This document shows positions 27,252-34,871 of a stretch of DNA of 64,000 nt, in pieces. The position numbers and the translations under genes are program-made. Numbering within the stretch: position 1 is the stretch's first letter; each line of letters opens with the position of its first letter. The notes under the pieces are model-generated. The model did not search any database, was not told the DNA's origin, and saw nothing but the letters and a program-made list of their open reading frames with translations. The DNA comes from Bacillus sp. AFS015802 (lineage in GTDB: Bacteria; Bacillota; Bacilli; Bacillales; Bacillaceae_B), in assembly GCF_002561455.1 (NCBI RefSeq), contig NZ_NTUP01000007.1, positions 1-64,000 of the forward strand, in the 5' to 3' direction.

Positions 27252-28292
27252 CTATTCATTTATCTTTTTAATATCACTTGCCCTTACCCTTCCAGGAGAA
27301 CCTTCCTCCAACACCTCATCGACTTTCATGACAATTTTGTCTCCCTCTGAAAATTCTTCGGCGTCTTCCGTTTCTACATATAAAAAGGTAATGTTAAAAT
27401 TCGCTAAATCTTCCCCTTTTACTCTTTCCAGGGACACTAAATCAGCAGCCGTCAAATCTTCTCCAATCAGGATCTGATTTTCCTTCACCTCCAAGATGTA
27501 ACCGTAGACGACATTTTCACTGGTTTTTGTAGGATGTTTGGATGCATAAATAATGTACTCAGCAATATCAGTGAACGGTTTCGAGCTTTCATGAGATCCG
27601 CAGGCATTCCAGTTAAGCGTGCGGCCTCCTCCATTTATCTTCACTTTCATCAGATAGTTGTCCGCCTGTTTTCCTTTAGGGCACTCATCACTCGTAGGCT
27701 TGGAGTTTAGATAATTCGCCAACACCAACTGCTTATAGACCTCCTGCTTATCCTCATCATTCAGTTGAATCGTTTGTTTTTCTCCTTCTTTGGCGCCGTA
27801 CCTTAACTCCACTTCAAAAACATCCTGGCGCATTACGTCATAAGAAGTCTCGAGAACCCCCCAGGTTTCACCCTTTACACCCTCACAACCTGTCAGATAA
27901 TAGGACAGATTGGTAGGATTCTCTTCCCTTTTCAATTTTCCGCATTGAAAGGACTTCACCCCGCCATTGCCATACTGGTCTCTTGTGTAGTCGAATGTCA
28001 CATCGATGTGTTTCCCATCGTAAGCTAAATCCGTGAGTATGGGATCTCCCTCGATCGTGTAGGATACGACTCTCAAATCTCCTTTTTTCTGCTTCTTTAT
28101 CTCCTGAAAATAGTTCTCCATTTTATCCAATCCTGAAATTCCACCATGCATGTCCACCACATCCGCATTCAGTTCAGAATCGTTTTCTTCAGTAGGTTTT
28201 GCGGTAGGTTCTGCGGTCTGATTTGATTCATTGCATGCTGTGAGAAAGACCAAGATAATGGCAAGTATCCATAACCATTTTGAATGTTGCAT
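27252..28292 (-). CDS. Lipoprotein with DUF4362 and DUF3221 domains
   Basis: 346 residues. Signal peptide with lipobox LTAC (Cys20). Residues about 43-250 match DUF4362 (DVVDMHGGISGLDKMENYF, with paired Cys in SFQCGKL and LTGCEG and later in DECPKG and WNACGSH, suggesting two disulphides). The last ~85 residues match DUF3221 (VYGYILEVKENQILIG ... GDKIVMKVDEVLEEGSPGRVRASDI), an OB-like extracytoplasmic domain. The fusion is uncommon. Function unknown. ATG 28292 follows GGGGGG. Confidence 0.78.
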   Translation of the reverse strand: MQHSKWLWILAIILVFLTACNESNQTAEPTAKPTEENDSELNADVVDMHGGISGLDKMENYFQEIKKQKKGDLRVVSYTIEGDPILTDLAYDGKHIDVTFDYTRDQYGNGGVKSFQCGKLKREENPTNLSYYLTGCEGVKGETWGVLETSYDVMRQDVFEVELRYGAKEGEKQTIQLNDEDKQEVYKQLVLANYLNSKPTSDECPKGKQADNYLMKVKINGGGRTLNWNACGSHESSKPFTDIAEYIIYASKHPTKTSENVVYGYILEVKENQILIGEDLTAADLVSLERVKGEDLANFNITFLYVETEDAEEFSEGDKIVMKVDEVLEEGSPGRVRASDIKKINE

Positions 28293-28356
28293 CGAATCCC
28301 CCCTATATATTCTAAAATTGACTTACATACAGTTTCCTGCTTTAAACGGTTTGCTA

Positions 28357-29175
28357 TTACACAAAAAACTGAGACATCCAGGCAATATAATATGAACCCG
28401 GGATAAAGATCAGTTGAGCGAGAAGTGTCCCGAACAGCCTGGAGGTGACCATCATGATAGAAAGGCCTTTTAGCTCTTGGTAATTCCCCTTCCCATTTGC
28501 CACATCATCCGCCAGGACGGAAATCTTTGGATCTATGAACAAGGTTAATAGAATGGTTGCAATCCCGTTGATTAAGCCCGAGGCCATGGTGGCACTGTGG
28601 CCTCTATCAGGAACAATGATAGCAGCATACAGCGCAGATAGAACGCCAATCGTGTAAACCGCTGTAATCATCATATTGATGAAAAACAATCTTTTTGGAA
28701 TGGCCCTGAAATTAATTCCCTCTAAATATCTTCTACCAGGCTTAGCTAGATGATTGACCCCTCTTTTATAAAGGTCATTTTTAAATCCAAGCTTGATTAA
28801 CCGGGGTACGGAACCCCCTTGCTCTGAAAGATGGATAATTCCTCTGGAAAACAGAGCGACAAACGTAGGTAATAACACGATTCCTATGATTGTTCCAAGA
28901 GTCGATGCACCAATCAACACCCTGAACTGTCCTTCTATCACTTCTAATTCCCTGCCCTCAGGCGCAGCATCAATGAGACCGCCTGTAAAAGGCTGCTGCA
29001 TCATATTCGACATCCTTGAAACAATGACCATCATATTAAACAGGGAAAGACCGGAAGCAATTAACTTCACCCTTGCCCCGGACAACCTGACTGCATAAGC
29101 AAGCGTTTCAATGCTATGTATAATCAGAATGAATAGTGCAATCGATATGACCGGTAACGAAATAAACTCCACCAC
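28357..29175 (-). CDS. amj: Lipid II flippase Amj
   Basis: 272 residues, about six to eight helices. Matches Amj (YdaH, DUF2837): IIHSIETLAYAVRLSGAR near the start, FNMMVIVSRMSNMMQQP, and LFIDPKISVLADDVANGKG. In B. subtilis Amj moves lipid II across the membrane and backs up MurJ; its gene responds to envelope stress through sigma-M. No sigma-M-type promoter is obvious here; an extended -10 (TGCTATAAT) lies just upstream. Two GTG codons (29175, 29172) follow GGGAG. Confidence 0.88.
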   Translation of the reverse strand: MVEFISLPVISIALFILIIHSIETLAYAVRLSGARVKLIASGLSLFNMMVIVSRMSNMMQQPFTGGLIDAAPEGRELEVIEGQFRVLIGASTLGTIIGIVLLPTFVALFSRGIIHLSEQGGSVPRLIKLGFKNDLYKRGVNHLAKPGRRYLEGINFRAIPKRLFFINMMITAVYTIGVLSALYAAIIVPDRGHSATMASGLINGIATILLTLFIDPKISVLADDVANGKGNYQELKGLSIMMVTSRLFGTLLAQLIFIPGSYYIAWMSQFFV

Positions 29176-29201
29176 GACAACTCCCTTTTTTATCCAAACA
29201 T

Positions 29202-29210
29202 ATTATAGCA
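29202..29210 (-). promoter_or_regulatory. Extended -10 element for amj
   Basis: Minus strand TGC TATAAT, 27 bases before the amj start. The place of the -35 is taken by the terminator hairpin of the upstream gene. Confidence 0.5.
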
Positions 29211-29212
29211 TT

Positions 29213-29248
29213 TAAAAAAGGAACATTTCGTATTTTTGAAATGTTCCT
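29213..29248 (-). terminator. Terminator after the cytidine-deaminase-like gene
   Basis: GGAACATTTC and GAAATGTTCC form a perfect 10-bp stem followed by six T. Confidence 0.85.
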
Positions 29249-29253
29249 TTAAT

Positions 29254-29655
29254 TTACTTTCTATAGGCTTCATACCAATGAAAGGGCTGTACTTCTTTTA
29301 ACGTTTTAAATTGGAGATCGTGTTCTGGATGGTAAATACCCACTTGAACTTGTGGTCCCCAATAGAAGAGTCGTTCCTGGCAAATTCCACAAGGTGTTAA
29401 TACTTTGTACTCGGAGTTTTCATCATCACGTACGACACAAATCGAATGAGTCACTTCTGTATCCAATTTGTGCGCCTCCAATATGGCTCCCGTTTCAATA
29501 CAAAGCTCTGTGGACGCATTGATGATTTCCGGGGAAACGCTGGTCAGGATTTTCCCGCTTTTTGTATACATGGCTGCAGCACCGCCCCAGCCTGTTGGAT
29601 ATCGTTTTTCAATTAAATCCACTGCAGCTTTGAATAGTGTTTGTTCAATGTTCAT
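29254..29655 (-). CDS. Cytidine-deaminase-like zinc protein
   Basis: 133 residues. Zinc ligands of the deaminase fold are visible: the first motif is C-I-E (ELCIETGAILEAHK) rather than H-A-E, and the second is PCGICQERL. This Cys3 arrangement with an early E is the cytidine/blasticidin-S deaminase type. The true substrate is uncertain; the residues round the active site differ from housekeeping Cdd. ATG 29655 has GGGG upstream. An 11-bp direct repeat lies in its promoter region. Confidence 0.75.
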   Translation of the reverse strand: MNIEQTLFKAAVDLIEKRYPTGWGGAAAMYTKSGKILTSVSPEIINASTELCIETGAILEAHKLDTEVTHSICVVRDDENSEYKVLTPCGICQERLFYWGPQVQVGIYHPEHDLQFKTLKEVQPFHWYEAYRK

Positions 29656-29684
29656 GTACCGGCCCCCATAATCAATACTATGAT

Positions 29685-29715
29685 TTTCATAATACTGCGA
29701 AACCTTTCATAATAC
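29685..29715 (-). repeat. 11-bp direct repeat upstream of the deaminase-like gene
   Basis: TTTCATAATAC occurs at 29685-29695 and 29705-29715, exactly 20 bp apart, about 30-60 bases upstream of the start codon. Operator or chance. Confidence 0.4.
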
Positions 29716-29753
29716 CAGATGTATTCAAGAGAAAGCTCGCTCCCGTTATGAAG

Positions 29754-29794
29754 ACAAAAAAACCTCAAGTCATTAAATCAATGGCTTGAGGTCT
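29754..29794 (-). terminator. Terminator after the YtbD-like exporter gene
   Basis: Minus strand GACCTCAAG-C-CATT pairs with AATG-A-CTTGAGGT and is followed by seven T. Confidence 0.85.
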
Positions 29795-29828
29795 TACTTA
29801 ATTCACTTTTGACTATTCATACGTTTTT

Positions 29829-31034
29829 TCAGACTGTCTTCCGTTCAATTCCGCGAAGCCAAGCGGTTAACAGAACAGCTCCTGCCACCATGATGGCACC
29901 GATCCAAGGGGTATGAATCAAACCGATTCCATCCACAATGAGTCCTCCGACGAAGGAACCGATGGCGATCCCGACGTTGAATGCGGCGATGTTCAGGGCA
30001 GATGCGACATTGACCGCTGAAGGGACATATTTCTCTGCCAGGTTCACTACAAGGATCTGCAGTCCAGGCACGTTCATGAAGGCGAATAATCCCATCAGGA
30101 AGATCGCGATAAGTCCTGCTACTTTAAATGGTGCTGCAAATGTAAGAGCTACTAGAATGATGGCTTGCAGAACAAACATCCAGAATAACGCTTTTAACGG
30201 ATTCTTGTCAGATGCTTTCCCTCCGACAACATTTCCGATCGCAACGGCAATTCCGTAAACTAGAAGGATGATACTCACCCATTTCGCGCTGAATCCTGTT
30301 ACATCTTGCAATAAAGGTGTTAAATATGTGAACGCGACGAATGTTCCGCCATATCCAAGGGCTGTGATGGCAAAAGCTAATAATAATCGACCGTTTGTAA
30401 GAATCTTCAATTGTTCACTGAACTTGGCTGGTGGTGCTTCTTTCAGGTTTTTCGGTACAAGAATGGAACTGGCAATGATTCCGACAATACCGAGAAGAGC
30501 AACTCCCCAGAATGTGGCTCTCCATCCGAAAGCCTGTCCGATGAATGTTCCAAGTGGTACTCCTGTAACGGTCGCAACCGTTAATCCTGTAAACATAAAG
30601 GCAATGGCACTCGCCCGCTTGTGGGCAGGCACTAGATCGGCCGCAATGGTCGATCCGATGGAGAAGAAAATCCCGTGTGAAAAGGCTGTGATAAAACGGG
30701 CTACAAGCAACAGTCCAAAGCTTGTGGACATAGCCGCAACCGAGTTTCCGACAATGAATAAGAGCATCAAGGACATGAGCAGCGATTTCCGGCTCATCTT
30801 ACTGGTGAGTGCTGTCAACACCGGTGCCCCGATGGCCACTCCAATGGCATAGCCTGAAATCAATAATCCTGCTAGTGTGATCGATATCGATAAATCATCT
30901 GCAATCGATGATAATAATCCAACGGGAACAAATTCTGTCGTTCCGATTCCAAAGGCACTAATGGCAAGGGCAAGTAACGCCGGTGTGCCGCCTTTCGTTT
31001 TTGACTGATGTATAGTAGCTGAAGTTGAACTCAT
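29829..31034 (-). CDS. MFS transporter, YdhP/YtbD-like (DHA1 family)
   Basis: 401 residues, 12 helices. Carries FGIGTTEFVPVGLL in helix 1 (typical of the arabinose-efflux/YdhP branch), TSKMSRKSLLMSL after helix 2 and TGVPLGTFIGQAFGWRATFW (motif C). Probable drug or sugar exporter. ATG 31034 follows AAGGAGGAAG. In B. subtilis the related ytbD is controlled by a divergent HxlR regulator (YtcD); here the divergent gene is missing, but operator-like repeats and a start-stop remnant persist upstream. Confidence 0.83.
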   Translation of the reverse strand: MSSTSATIHQSKTKGGTPALLALAISAFGIGTTEFVPVGLLSSIADDLSISITLAGLLISGYAIGVAIGAPVLTALTSKMSRKSLLMSLMLLFIVGNSVAAMSTSFGLLLVARFITAFSHGIFFSIGSTIAADLVPAHKRASAIAFMFTGLTVATVTGVPLGTFIGQAFGWRATFWGVALLGIVGIIASSILVPKNLKEAPPAKFSEQLKILTNGRLLLAFAITALGYGGTFVAFTYLTPLLQDVTGFSAKWVSIILLVYGIAVAIGNVVGGKASDKNPLKALFWMFVLQAIILVALTFAAPFKVAGLIAIFLMGLFAFMNVPGLQILVVNLAEKYVPSAVNVASALNIAAFNVGIAIGSFVGGLIVDGIGLIHTPWIGAIMVAGAVLLTAWLRGIERKTV

Positions 31035-31131
31035 AACATAACTTCCTCCTTAAATGATTGAATGAAATGAGAAACGAAGGCGCCTTCCGTTTCTCTGTAC
31101 ACATATGATAATGGGTACAACTTTTTATGAG

Positions 31132-31176
31132 AAGTACGCACTTTAAAGTCATGTAGGTACTTTTTTGTAACCTAGG
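31132..31176. promoter_or_regulatory. Operator-like unit 1 upstream of the YtbD-like gene
   Basis: Contains GTACGCACTTTAAAGT and TAGGTACTT, ending CCTAG. ACTTTAAAGT is a perfect palindrome and GTAC recurs on both sides. It is repeated with changes at 31279-31322. The style fits HxlR/MarR-type operators; the binding protein is inferred. Confidence 0.5.
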
Positions 31177-31278
31177 GACTTTCGAGTGCCTATACGCCTT
31201 TCAAACCTCTTCGATGAAAATAGGCAGGTACTGTTTGAAAAGCTAAATTGAATTATGAGGGCTGGCTACCTTTTTGGG

Positions 31279-31322
31279 AAGAACGCACTTTGAAGTGGCA
31301 TAGGCACCTGGAAGTACCCTAG
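31279..31322. promoter_or_regulatory. Operator-like unit 2 (diverged copy of unit 1)
   Basis: GAACGCACTTTGAAGT, TAGGCACCT and CCTAG with the same internal spacing as unit 1 (39 bases from the leading AAG to CCTAG). It lies 147 bp from unit 1, followed by TTTTAAAGTG and AACTTTAAA. Confidence 0.5.
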
Positions 31323-31394
31323 TTTTAAAGTGAAAACTTTAAATTAGCATTGCTTCTCGCACAGTGAAATTCAGTAGAATCAGTAGAACATTTC

Positions 31395-31450
31395 AGGAGT
31401 GAAATGAACACGTAAAAAAGCTCGGAGCCTTATGCTTCGAGCTTTTTTTA
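31395..31450 (+). pseudogene. Remnant of a lost gene: ribosome site, three codons, stop, terminator
   Basis: AGGAG (31395-31399) is followed by ATG AAC ACG TAA (31404-31415) and at once by a hairpin AAAAAAGCTCG...CGAGCTTTTTTT (31413-31450). The order looks like a divergent gene reduced to its ends; by analogy with ytbD/ytcD the lost gene may have encoded an HxlR regulator. Chance is possible. The hairpin reads as a terminator on both strands and also closes the minus-strand DUF3600 transcript. Confidence 0.35.
31413..31450. terminator. Bidirectional terminator
   Basis: AAAAAAGCTCG and CGAGCTTTTTT around a 13-base loop. On the minus strand it follows four-palindrome element copy 2 by 44 bases. 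Confidence 0.8.
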
Positions 31451-31493
31451 TCAGTTCTAAAGATCAGCGGAGAACCGCTCCCCTGGCGTTTGA

Positions 31494-31687
31494 AAATAAG
31501 CGGAAAAATTCCGTCTAAACCGGAAAATCTGGCTATTTCACGATAATTAGCCGGAGTTTTTCCGCTTATGGAACGATATTCGTTGAATATTGTTCCATAT
31601 AGAGCCCGTTAAGCGGAATTTTTCCGCTTAAATCAGCGTTGTAACCCTCCTCCAGCTGCCTTAACCGGAATTTCTCCGCTTATAAAT
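31494..31687. repeat. Four-palindrome element, copy 2
   Basis: Palindromes of the AAGCGGA/TCCGCTT type with CGG at 31501, 31553, 31614 and 31667 (spacing about 51, 62 and 52). Variants: TCCGTCT, AGCCGGAG, AACCGGA. It lies in the 3' untranslated region of the DUF3600 gene, between its stop and the terminator at 31413-31450. The rest of the 31035-31732 gap holds the operator-like units and the gene remnant. Confidence 0.8.
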
Positions 31688-31732
31688 CTGTCGCCATTAT
31701 CTAAGCATTATGCTTTATTGAATTTAGATACA

Positions 31733-32416
31733 TTACTGATCTACTTGTTTTTCATTTACTTTTCTAAGTACATGTTGAGCTTCTAAAAAAATTTCTCTTT
31801 GATCATCAGAAAGTTTATCGATTTCATCGGATTCTTTCATTCCACTTTTGGCCATGGTTTGCTCATATATCATGATTGCTTCGATATATTCTTCATATTC
31901 GCCGGATGACAATACCTCATTGCTTGATTTCTGTCCATTAAGTCGATCAAAGAAAGGTTGTATCTCATATAAAGTATTTTTCAGTTCATTCAGCTGTTTA
32001 GCAGGAACTTCTGAATAATCAATGTTTCCATTTTCATCTCCATATTCTAACTTAGCGCTTGTTACGGTTTTTAATAATTCTTTAAAGCGCTTGAACTCTT
32101 CTTTTTTCATATCCCCTTGGGCTTGCGTCAATTTTGCATCCAGAAGCAGGTATCCTTCCATTGTGGCACTGGATAGGTGAGCCTTCACATTTTCAAATGA
32201 GCCATAGAACTCATCGGCAAGAAAGGTTTGATAAGCAATGGCTCCTGTTGGAAGAATGAAAGAAGCTGCAATAATAGCTGATACAATGTTTTTCTTGATA
32301 AACCTGTTAACTCTTCCACCTTTTTCGAGGCATGCTTTTCTCACTCCCATTTTTGATCGTTCGTACAGTGTTGGTGGAATGACAATTTTGTTTATCTCCT
32401 GCTTGATATTACTCAC
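31733..32416 (-). CDS. DUF3600 membrane protein, probable anti-sigma factor
   Basis: 227 residues. Cytoplasmic N-terminus (1-42), one transmembrane helix (about 44-66: NIVSAIIAASFILPTGAIAYQ) and an extracellular alpha-helical DUF3600 domain (FENVKAHLSSATMEGYLLLDAKLTQAQGD onward). GTG 32416 overlaps the end of the ECF sigma gene by 8 bases, the usual coupling. DUF3600 proteins pair with ECF sigma factors in Bacillus; the signal is unknown. Confidence 0.82.
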   Translation of the reverse strand: MSNIKQEINKIVIPPTLYERSKMGVRKACLEKGGRVNRFIKKNIVSAIIAASFILPTGAIAYQTFLADEFYGSFENVKAHLSSATMEGYLLLDAKLTQAQGDMKKEEFKRFKELLKTVTSAKLEYGDENGNIDYSEVPAKQLNELKNTLYEIQPFFDRLNGQKSSNEVLSSGEYEEYIEAIMIYEQTMAKSGMKESDEIDKLSDDQREIFLEAQHVLRKVNEKQVDQ

Positions 32417-32936
32417 ACGTATCAGCCTCCCTCATGTGCATTCGAAGTTTTCCTAACGCACGGTACAAGATCGTTTTTGCAGTGCCTAAGGGTATCTCTA
32501 CTATCTCTGCAATTTCTTTAAAGGAATACCCTTCATAGAATCTCAGGGTAACGACGCTTTTCTCCTCTTCACTTAATTTCTCCAATAGCTCATGAAGAGT
32601 GATGCTAAGAAGAGTATCCTGGTCTTCCAATCCGATCACTTCCTCATATTCCGCTTTAAGTTGAACCACTTTTTTATTTTTTTTCAATATATTTAATGCA
32701 GTAGTTATCGCAATTTTAATTAACCAGGTTTTAAAATACGCAGGATTCTTTAACGTTTCAATATTCTTAAAAGCACGGTATGCGACCTCTTGTACTACAT
32801 CTAACGCATCATTTTCATTTTTCACATACACATAGGCCATTCTGTAAATATCTTCTTCATATTGTTTAAAAAGTTTTAAAAACGCCTTATCATCGCCTTT
32901 TTGAGCTTTCTTAACTAATCGATCGATTTTCTTCAC
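32409..32936 (-). CDS. ECF-type RNA polymerase sigma factor
   Basis: 175 residues. Region 2 (about 20-90: YEEDIYRMAYVYVKNENDALDVVQEVAYRAFKNIETLKNPAYFKTWLIKIAITTALNILKK) and region 4 (about 115-168: LSEEEKSVVTLRFYEGYSFKEIAEIVEIPLGTAKTILYRALGKLR). This is the SigV/SigW-like group. Coupled to the DUF3600 anti-sigma gene. A weak ECF-like promoter (TGAAAG, 18 bases, TGTCTA) is found 25-55 bases upstream and may allow autoregulation. Confidence 0.88.
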   Translation of the reverse strand: MKKIDRLVKKAQKGDDKAFLKLFKQYEEDIYRMAYVYVKNENDALDVVQEVAYRAFKNIETLKNPAYFKTWLIKIAITTALNILKKNKKVVQLKAEYEEVIGLEDQDTLLSITLHELLEKLSEEEKSVVTLRFYEGYSFKEIAEIVEIPLGTAKTILYRALGKLRMHMREADTCE

Positions 32937-32960
32937 CCCTTATTATCTTCTTTCATCAAT

Positions 32961-32990
32961 TAGACAACTGAAAAGACGAATTGGCTTTCA
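32961..32990 (-). promoter_or_regulatory. Possible ECF-type promoter ahead of the sigma gene
   Basis: Minus strand TGAAAG (32990-32985) and TGTCTA (32966-32961), 18 bases apart. ECF promoters usually read TGAAAC-N16/17-CGTCTA, so spacing and sequence are slightly off. Confidence 0.3.
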
Positions 32991-33177
32991 TTTTTTTATA
33001 AAAGTTAAAACAATAGAGAACTATGAATTGCTGTAGATTATTAAACCAACGCTCTATTCCAGTATTATACATTACATCCCATTAGTCTTGGGCTTTGTAT
33101 CAATAAGCTCTTCCCTAGTCAAAAACCAAACAACTGGTTACACTAAAAGAGAATGATGTTAAAGAGGAGAGTACATA

Positions 33178-34143
33178 ATGAAAGCACTTGTATTTGAAAA
33201 GTTTGGCGGACCGGATGTCCTCCACTATCAGGAGATTGATTCTCCCCAAATAGGACCGGATGAAATGGTAGTGGAAATGAAGGCAATCGGTCTGAATTTC
33301 GCTGATGTATATAGAAGAAAAGGAAATTATCACTTAGCAGGAGATCCACCGTACATTTGTGGATATGAAGGAGCGGGAATCGTCAAACAGGTAGGAGCAA
33401 ACGTGAAGGGAATGGATGTTGGGGACCGCATCGCTTTTGCCGATGTACCTTATGCAAATGCTGAACTGGTGGCCGTCCCAAAGGATAAAGCCATCCCATT
33501 GCCGGATGACATATCGTATGAAACGGCTGCATCCCTACTGTTACAAGGACTTACAGCTCATTACTTAACGAAAGACAGCTATAGCATTAAGAGCGGGGAT
33601 ACCGTTTTAGTCCATGCAGCTGCAGGCGGAGTCGGGCAGCTGCTTGTCCAGATCATCAAGATATTGGGCGGCACAGTCATCGGGTTAACGTCTACGGAAG
33701 AAAAAAGACAGGCAGCGCTGGCTGTTGGAGCGGACCATATGTTTTTATACAGTGAAGACTGGAAACAGAGCGTGCAGGATGTGACAGATGGTAACGGCGT
33801 GGACGTGGTATATGAATCAGTCGGTTCGACTCTGATGGACAGTTTCGAATCAACTCGCATCGGAGGGACCGTCGTCTTCTTCGGTATGGCGGGAGGCGAT
33901 CCGGTTTCCGTTGATCCCCGTATGCTGATGGATACTTCTAAAACCCTGACTGGCGGGGAGTTATGGAATGTATTGACGTCTCACGAAGAACGGGTGAACC
34001 GCTCCCACGAATTGTTCGGTTGGATTCAAGAAGGAAAGTTAAAGGTCTCTGAACCAACGGTCTTTCCTTTAAGCGAGGGAGCAAAAGCTCATGAGTATTT
34101 AGAAAGCAGGAAAAGCACAGGGAAGATACTATTGATCCCTTAA
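33178..34143 (+). CDS. Zinc-independent quinone oxidoreductase (MDR superfamily)
   Basis: 321 residues. NADPH:quinone reductase of the medium-chain dehydrogenase family: GLNFADVYRRKGNY, YICGYEGAGIV, LLLQGLTAHYLTKDSY and the cofactor motif HAAAGGVGQLLVQI (AAxGGVG). The catalytic zinc ligands of alcohol dehydrogenases are absent, as usual for QOR. ATG 33178 follows GAGGAG. Monocistronic, with a terminator behind; divergent from the ECF sigma gene. Confidence 0.88.
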   Translation: MKALVFEKFGGPDVLHYQEIDSPQIGPDEMVVEMKAIGLNFADVYRRKGNYHLAGDPPYICGYEGAGIVKQVGANVKGMDVGDRIAFADVPYANAELVAVPKDKAIPLPDDISYETAASLLLQGLTAHYLTKDSYSIKSGDTVLVHAAAGGVGQLLVQIIKILGGTVIGLTSTEEKRQAALAVGADHMFLYSEDWKQSVQDVTDGNGVDVVYESVGSTLMDSFESTRIGGTVVFFGMAGGDPVSVDPRMLMDTSKTLTGGELWNVLTSHEERVNRSHELFGWIQEGKLKVSEPTVFPLSEGAKAHEYLESRKSTGKILLIP

Positions 34144-34150
34144 ACAAATT

Positions 34151-34188
34151 GAAAGAGACCCTTTCCAACTCGGAAGGGGTCTCTTCTT
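34151..34188. terminator. Bidirectional terminator after the quinone reductase gene
   Basis: GAGACCCTTTCC and GGAAGGGGTCTC form a 12-bp stem over a 5-base loop, shared with the convergent GNAT gene. Confidence 0.75.
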
Positions 34189-34639
34189 ATAAATCCTGCG
34201 ACAACCGGATCATATCCCTGCACTGAATTCCATTTTCATAAATTTCTTCAGGATAATGCCTTACGAAAAAATCCACATCCACTCCAACCATCCTGAAACC
34301 ACATTTTTGATAAAGGGCCAATTGGCCAACACCTGAATTCCCGGTCCCCACTTCGATGGTTTTGTACCCTTTCTCCCTTGCAACCTTCACAGCATCCATG
34401 ACCAGCTGTTTTCCAATCCCCTGACCATGCCTTTCTTCTGCAACGGCCACATTTACGAGCTCGATGGTTTCCGGTCTTGTTGGGAGCAGAACATATACTC
34501 CAATTATGCGCTCTTCAAGCTCCGCTACATAGCATTCTCCCCTGTAAGTATATTCTTTTACCATCTTCTCTGAAGGATCTGCCAACAGAAGCAGCTCCAT
34601 TGGAAGTCGTTCATCTGGTTTTTGTTTTCTGATGATCAT
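34187..34639 (-). CDS. GNAT-family N-acetyltransferase (YvbK-like)
   Basis: 150 residues. ELVNVAVAEERHGQGIGKQLVMDAVKVAREKGYKTIEVGTGNSGVGQLALYQKCGFRMVGVD contains the acetyl-CoA loop (R-H-G-Q-G-I-G-K) and the alpha-4/beta-7 GTGNS motif of the YvbK-like group. The C-terminus ends MIRLSQDL. ATG 34639 has AAGGAGG 7 bases upstream; an in-frame ATG at 34675 lies before it. Confidence 0.85.
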   Translation of the reverse strand: MIIRKQKPDERLPMELLLLADPSEKMVKEYTYRGECYVAELEERIIGVYVLLPTRPETIELVNVAVAEERHGQGIGKQLVMDAVKVAREKGYKTIEVGTGNSGVGQLALYQKCGFRMVGVDVDFFVRHYPEEIYENGIQCRDMIRLSQDL

Positions 34640-34721
34640 GTCTATACCTCCTTTCAAATATGGTTGGCACCACAACAGGGGAAGAAAAAATATTCATCTA
34701 AGCATAACCCCTTTACTCACC

Positions 34722-34750
34722 TTGATTAAGTAGTATACTAAGCATATATT
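34722..34750 (+). promoter_or_regulatory. Sigma-A promoter of a candidate small RNA
   Basis: TTGATT (34722-34727), 17-base spacer, TATATT (34745-34750). Close to consensus with ideal spacing and no coding gene downstream on this strand. Confidence 0.6.
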
Positions 34751-34756
34751 CTTCAT

Positions 34757-34846
34757 CTTGAAGATAGTGGTTTAGGCAGGACCCCTTAGTAAATTGAAAA
34801 ATTCCTTGTAGGGCTTACCGATTTTGTGGGTAAGCTATTTTTTTTG
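34757..34846 (+). ncRNA. Candidate small RNA of about 90 nt
   Basis: Between the promoter at 34722-34750 and a terminator (GCTTACC/GGTAAGC stem, 34813-34835, then TATTTTTTTT) lies about 56 bases with no ATG-started frame and no ribosome site. The middle contains GGCAGGACCCCTTAGTAAA, a single-stranded C-rich stretch that could pair with ribosome sites of target mRNAs. It does not match an RNA family I can name. It converges with the anti-sigma gene ending at 34872. Confidence 0.5.
34811..34846 (+). terminator. Terminator of the candidate small RNA
   Basis: GCTTACC, 9-base loop, GGTAAGC, then TATTTTTTTT. Confidence 0.75.
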
Positions 34847-34871
34847 GTGTTTAACAGCCTAAGGAAGAAAC

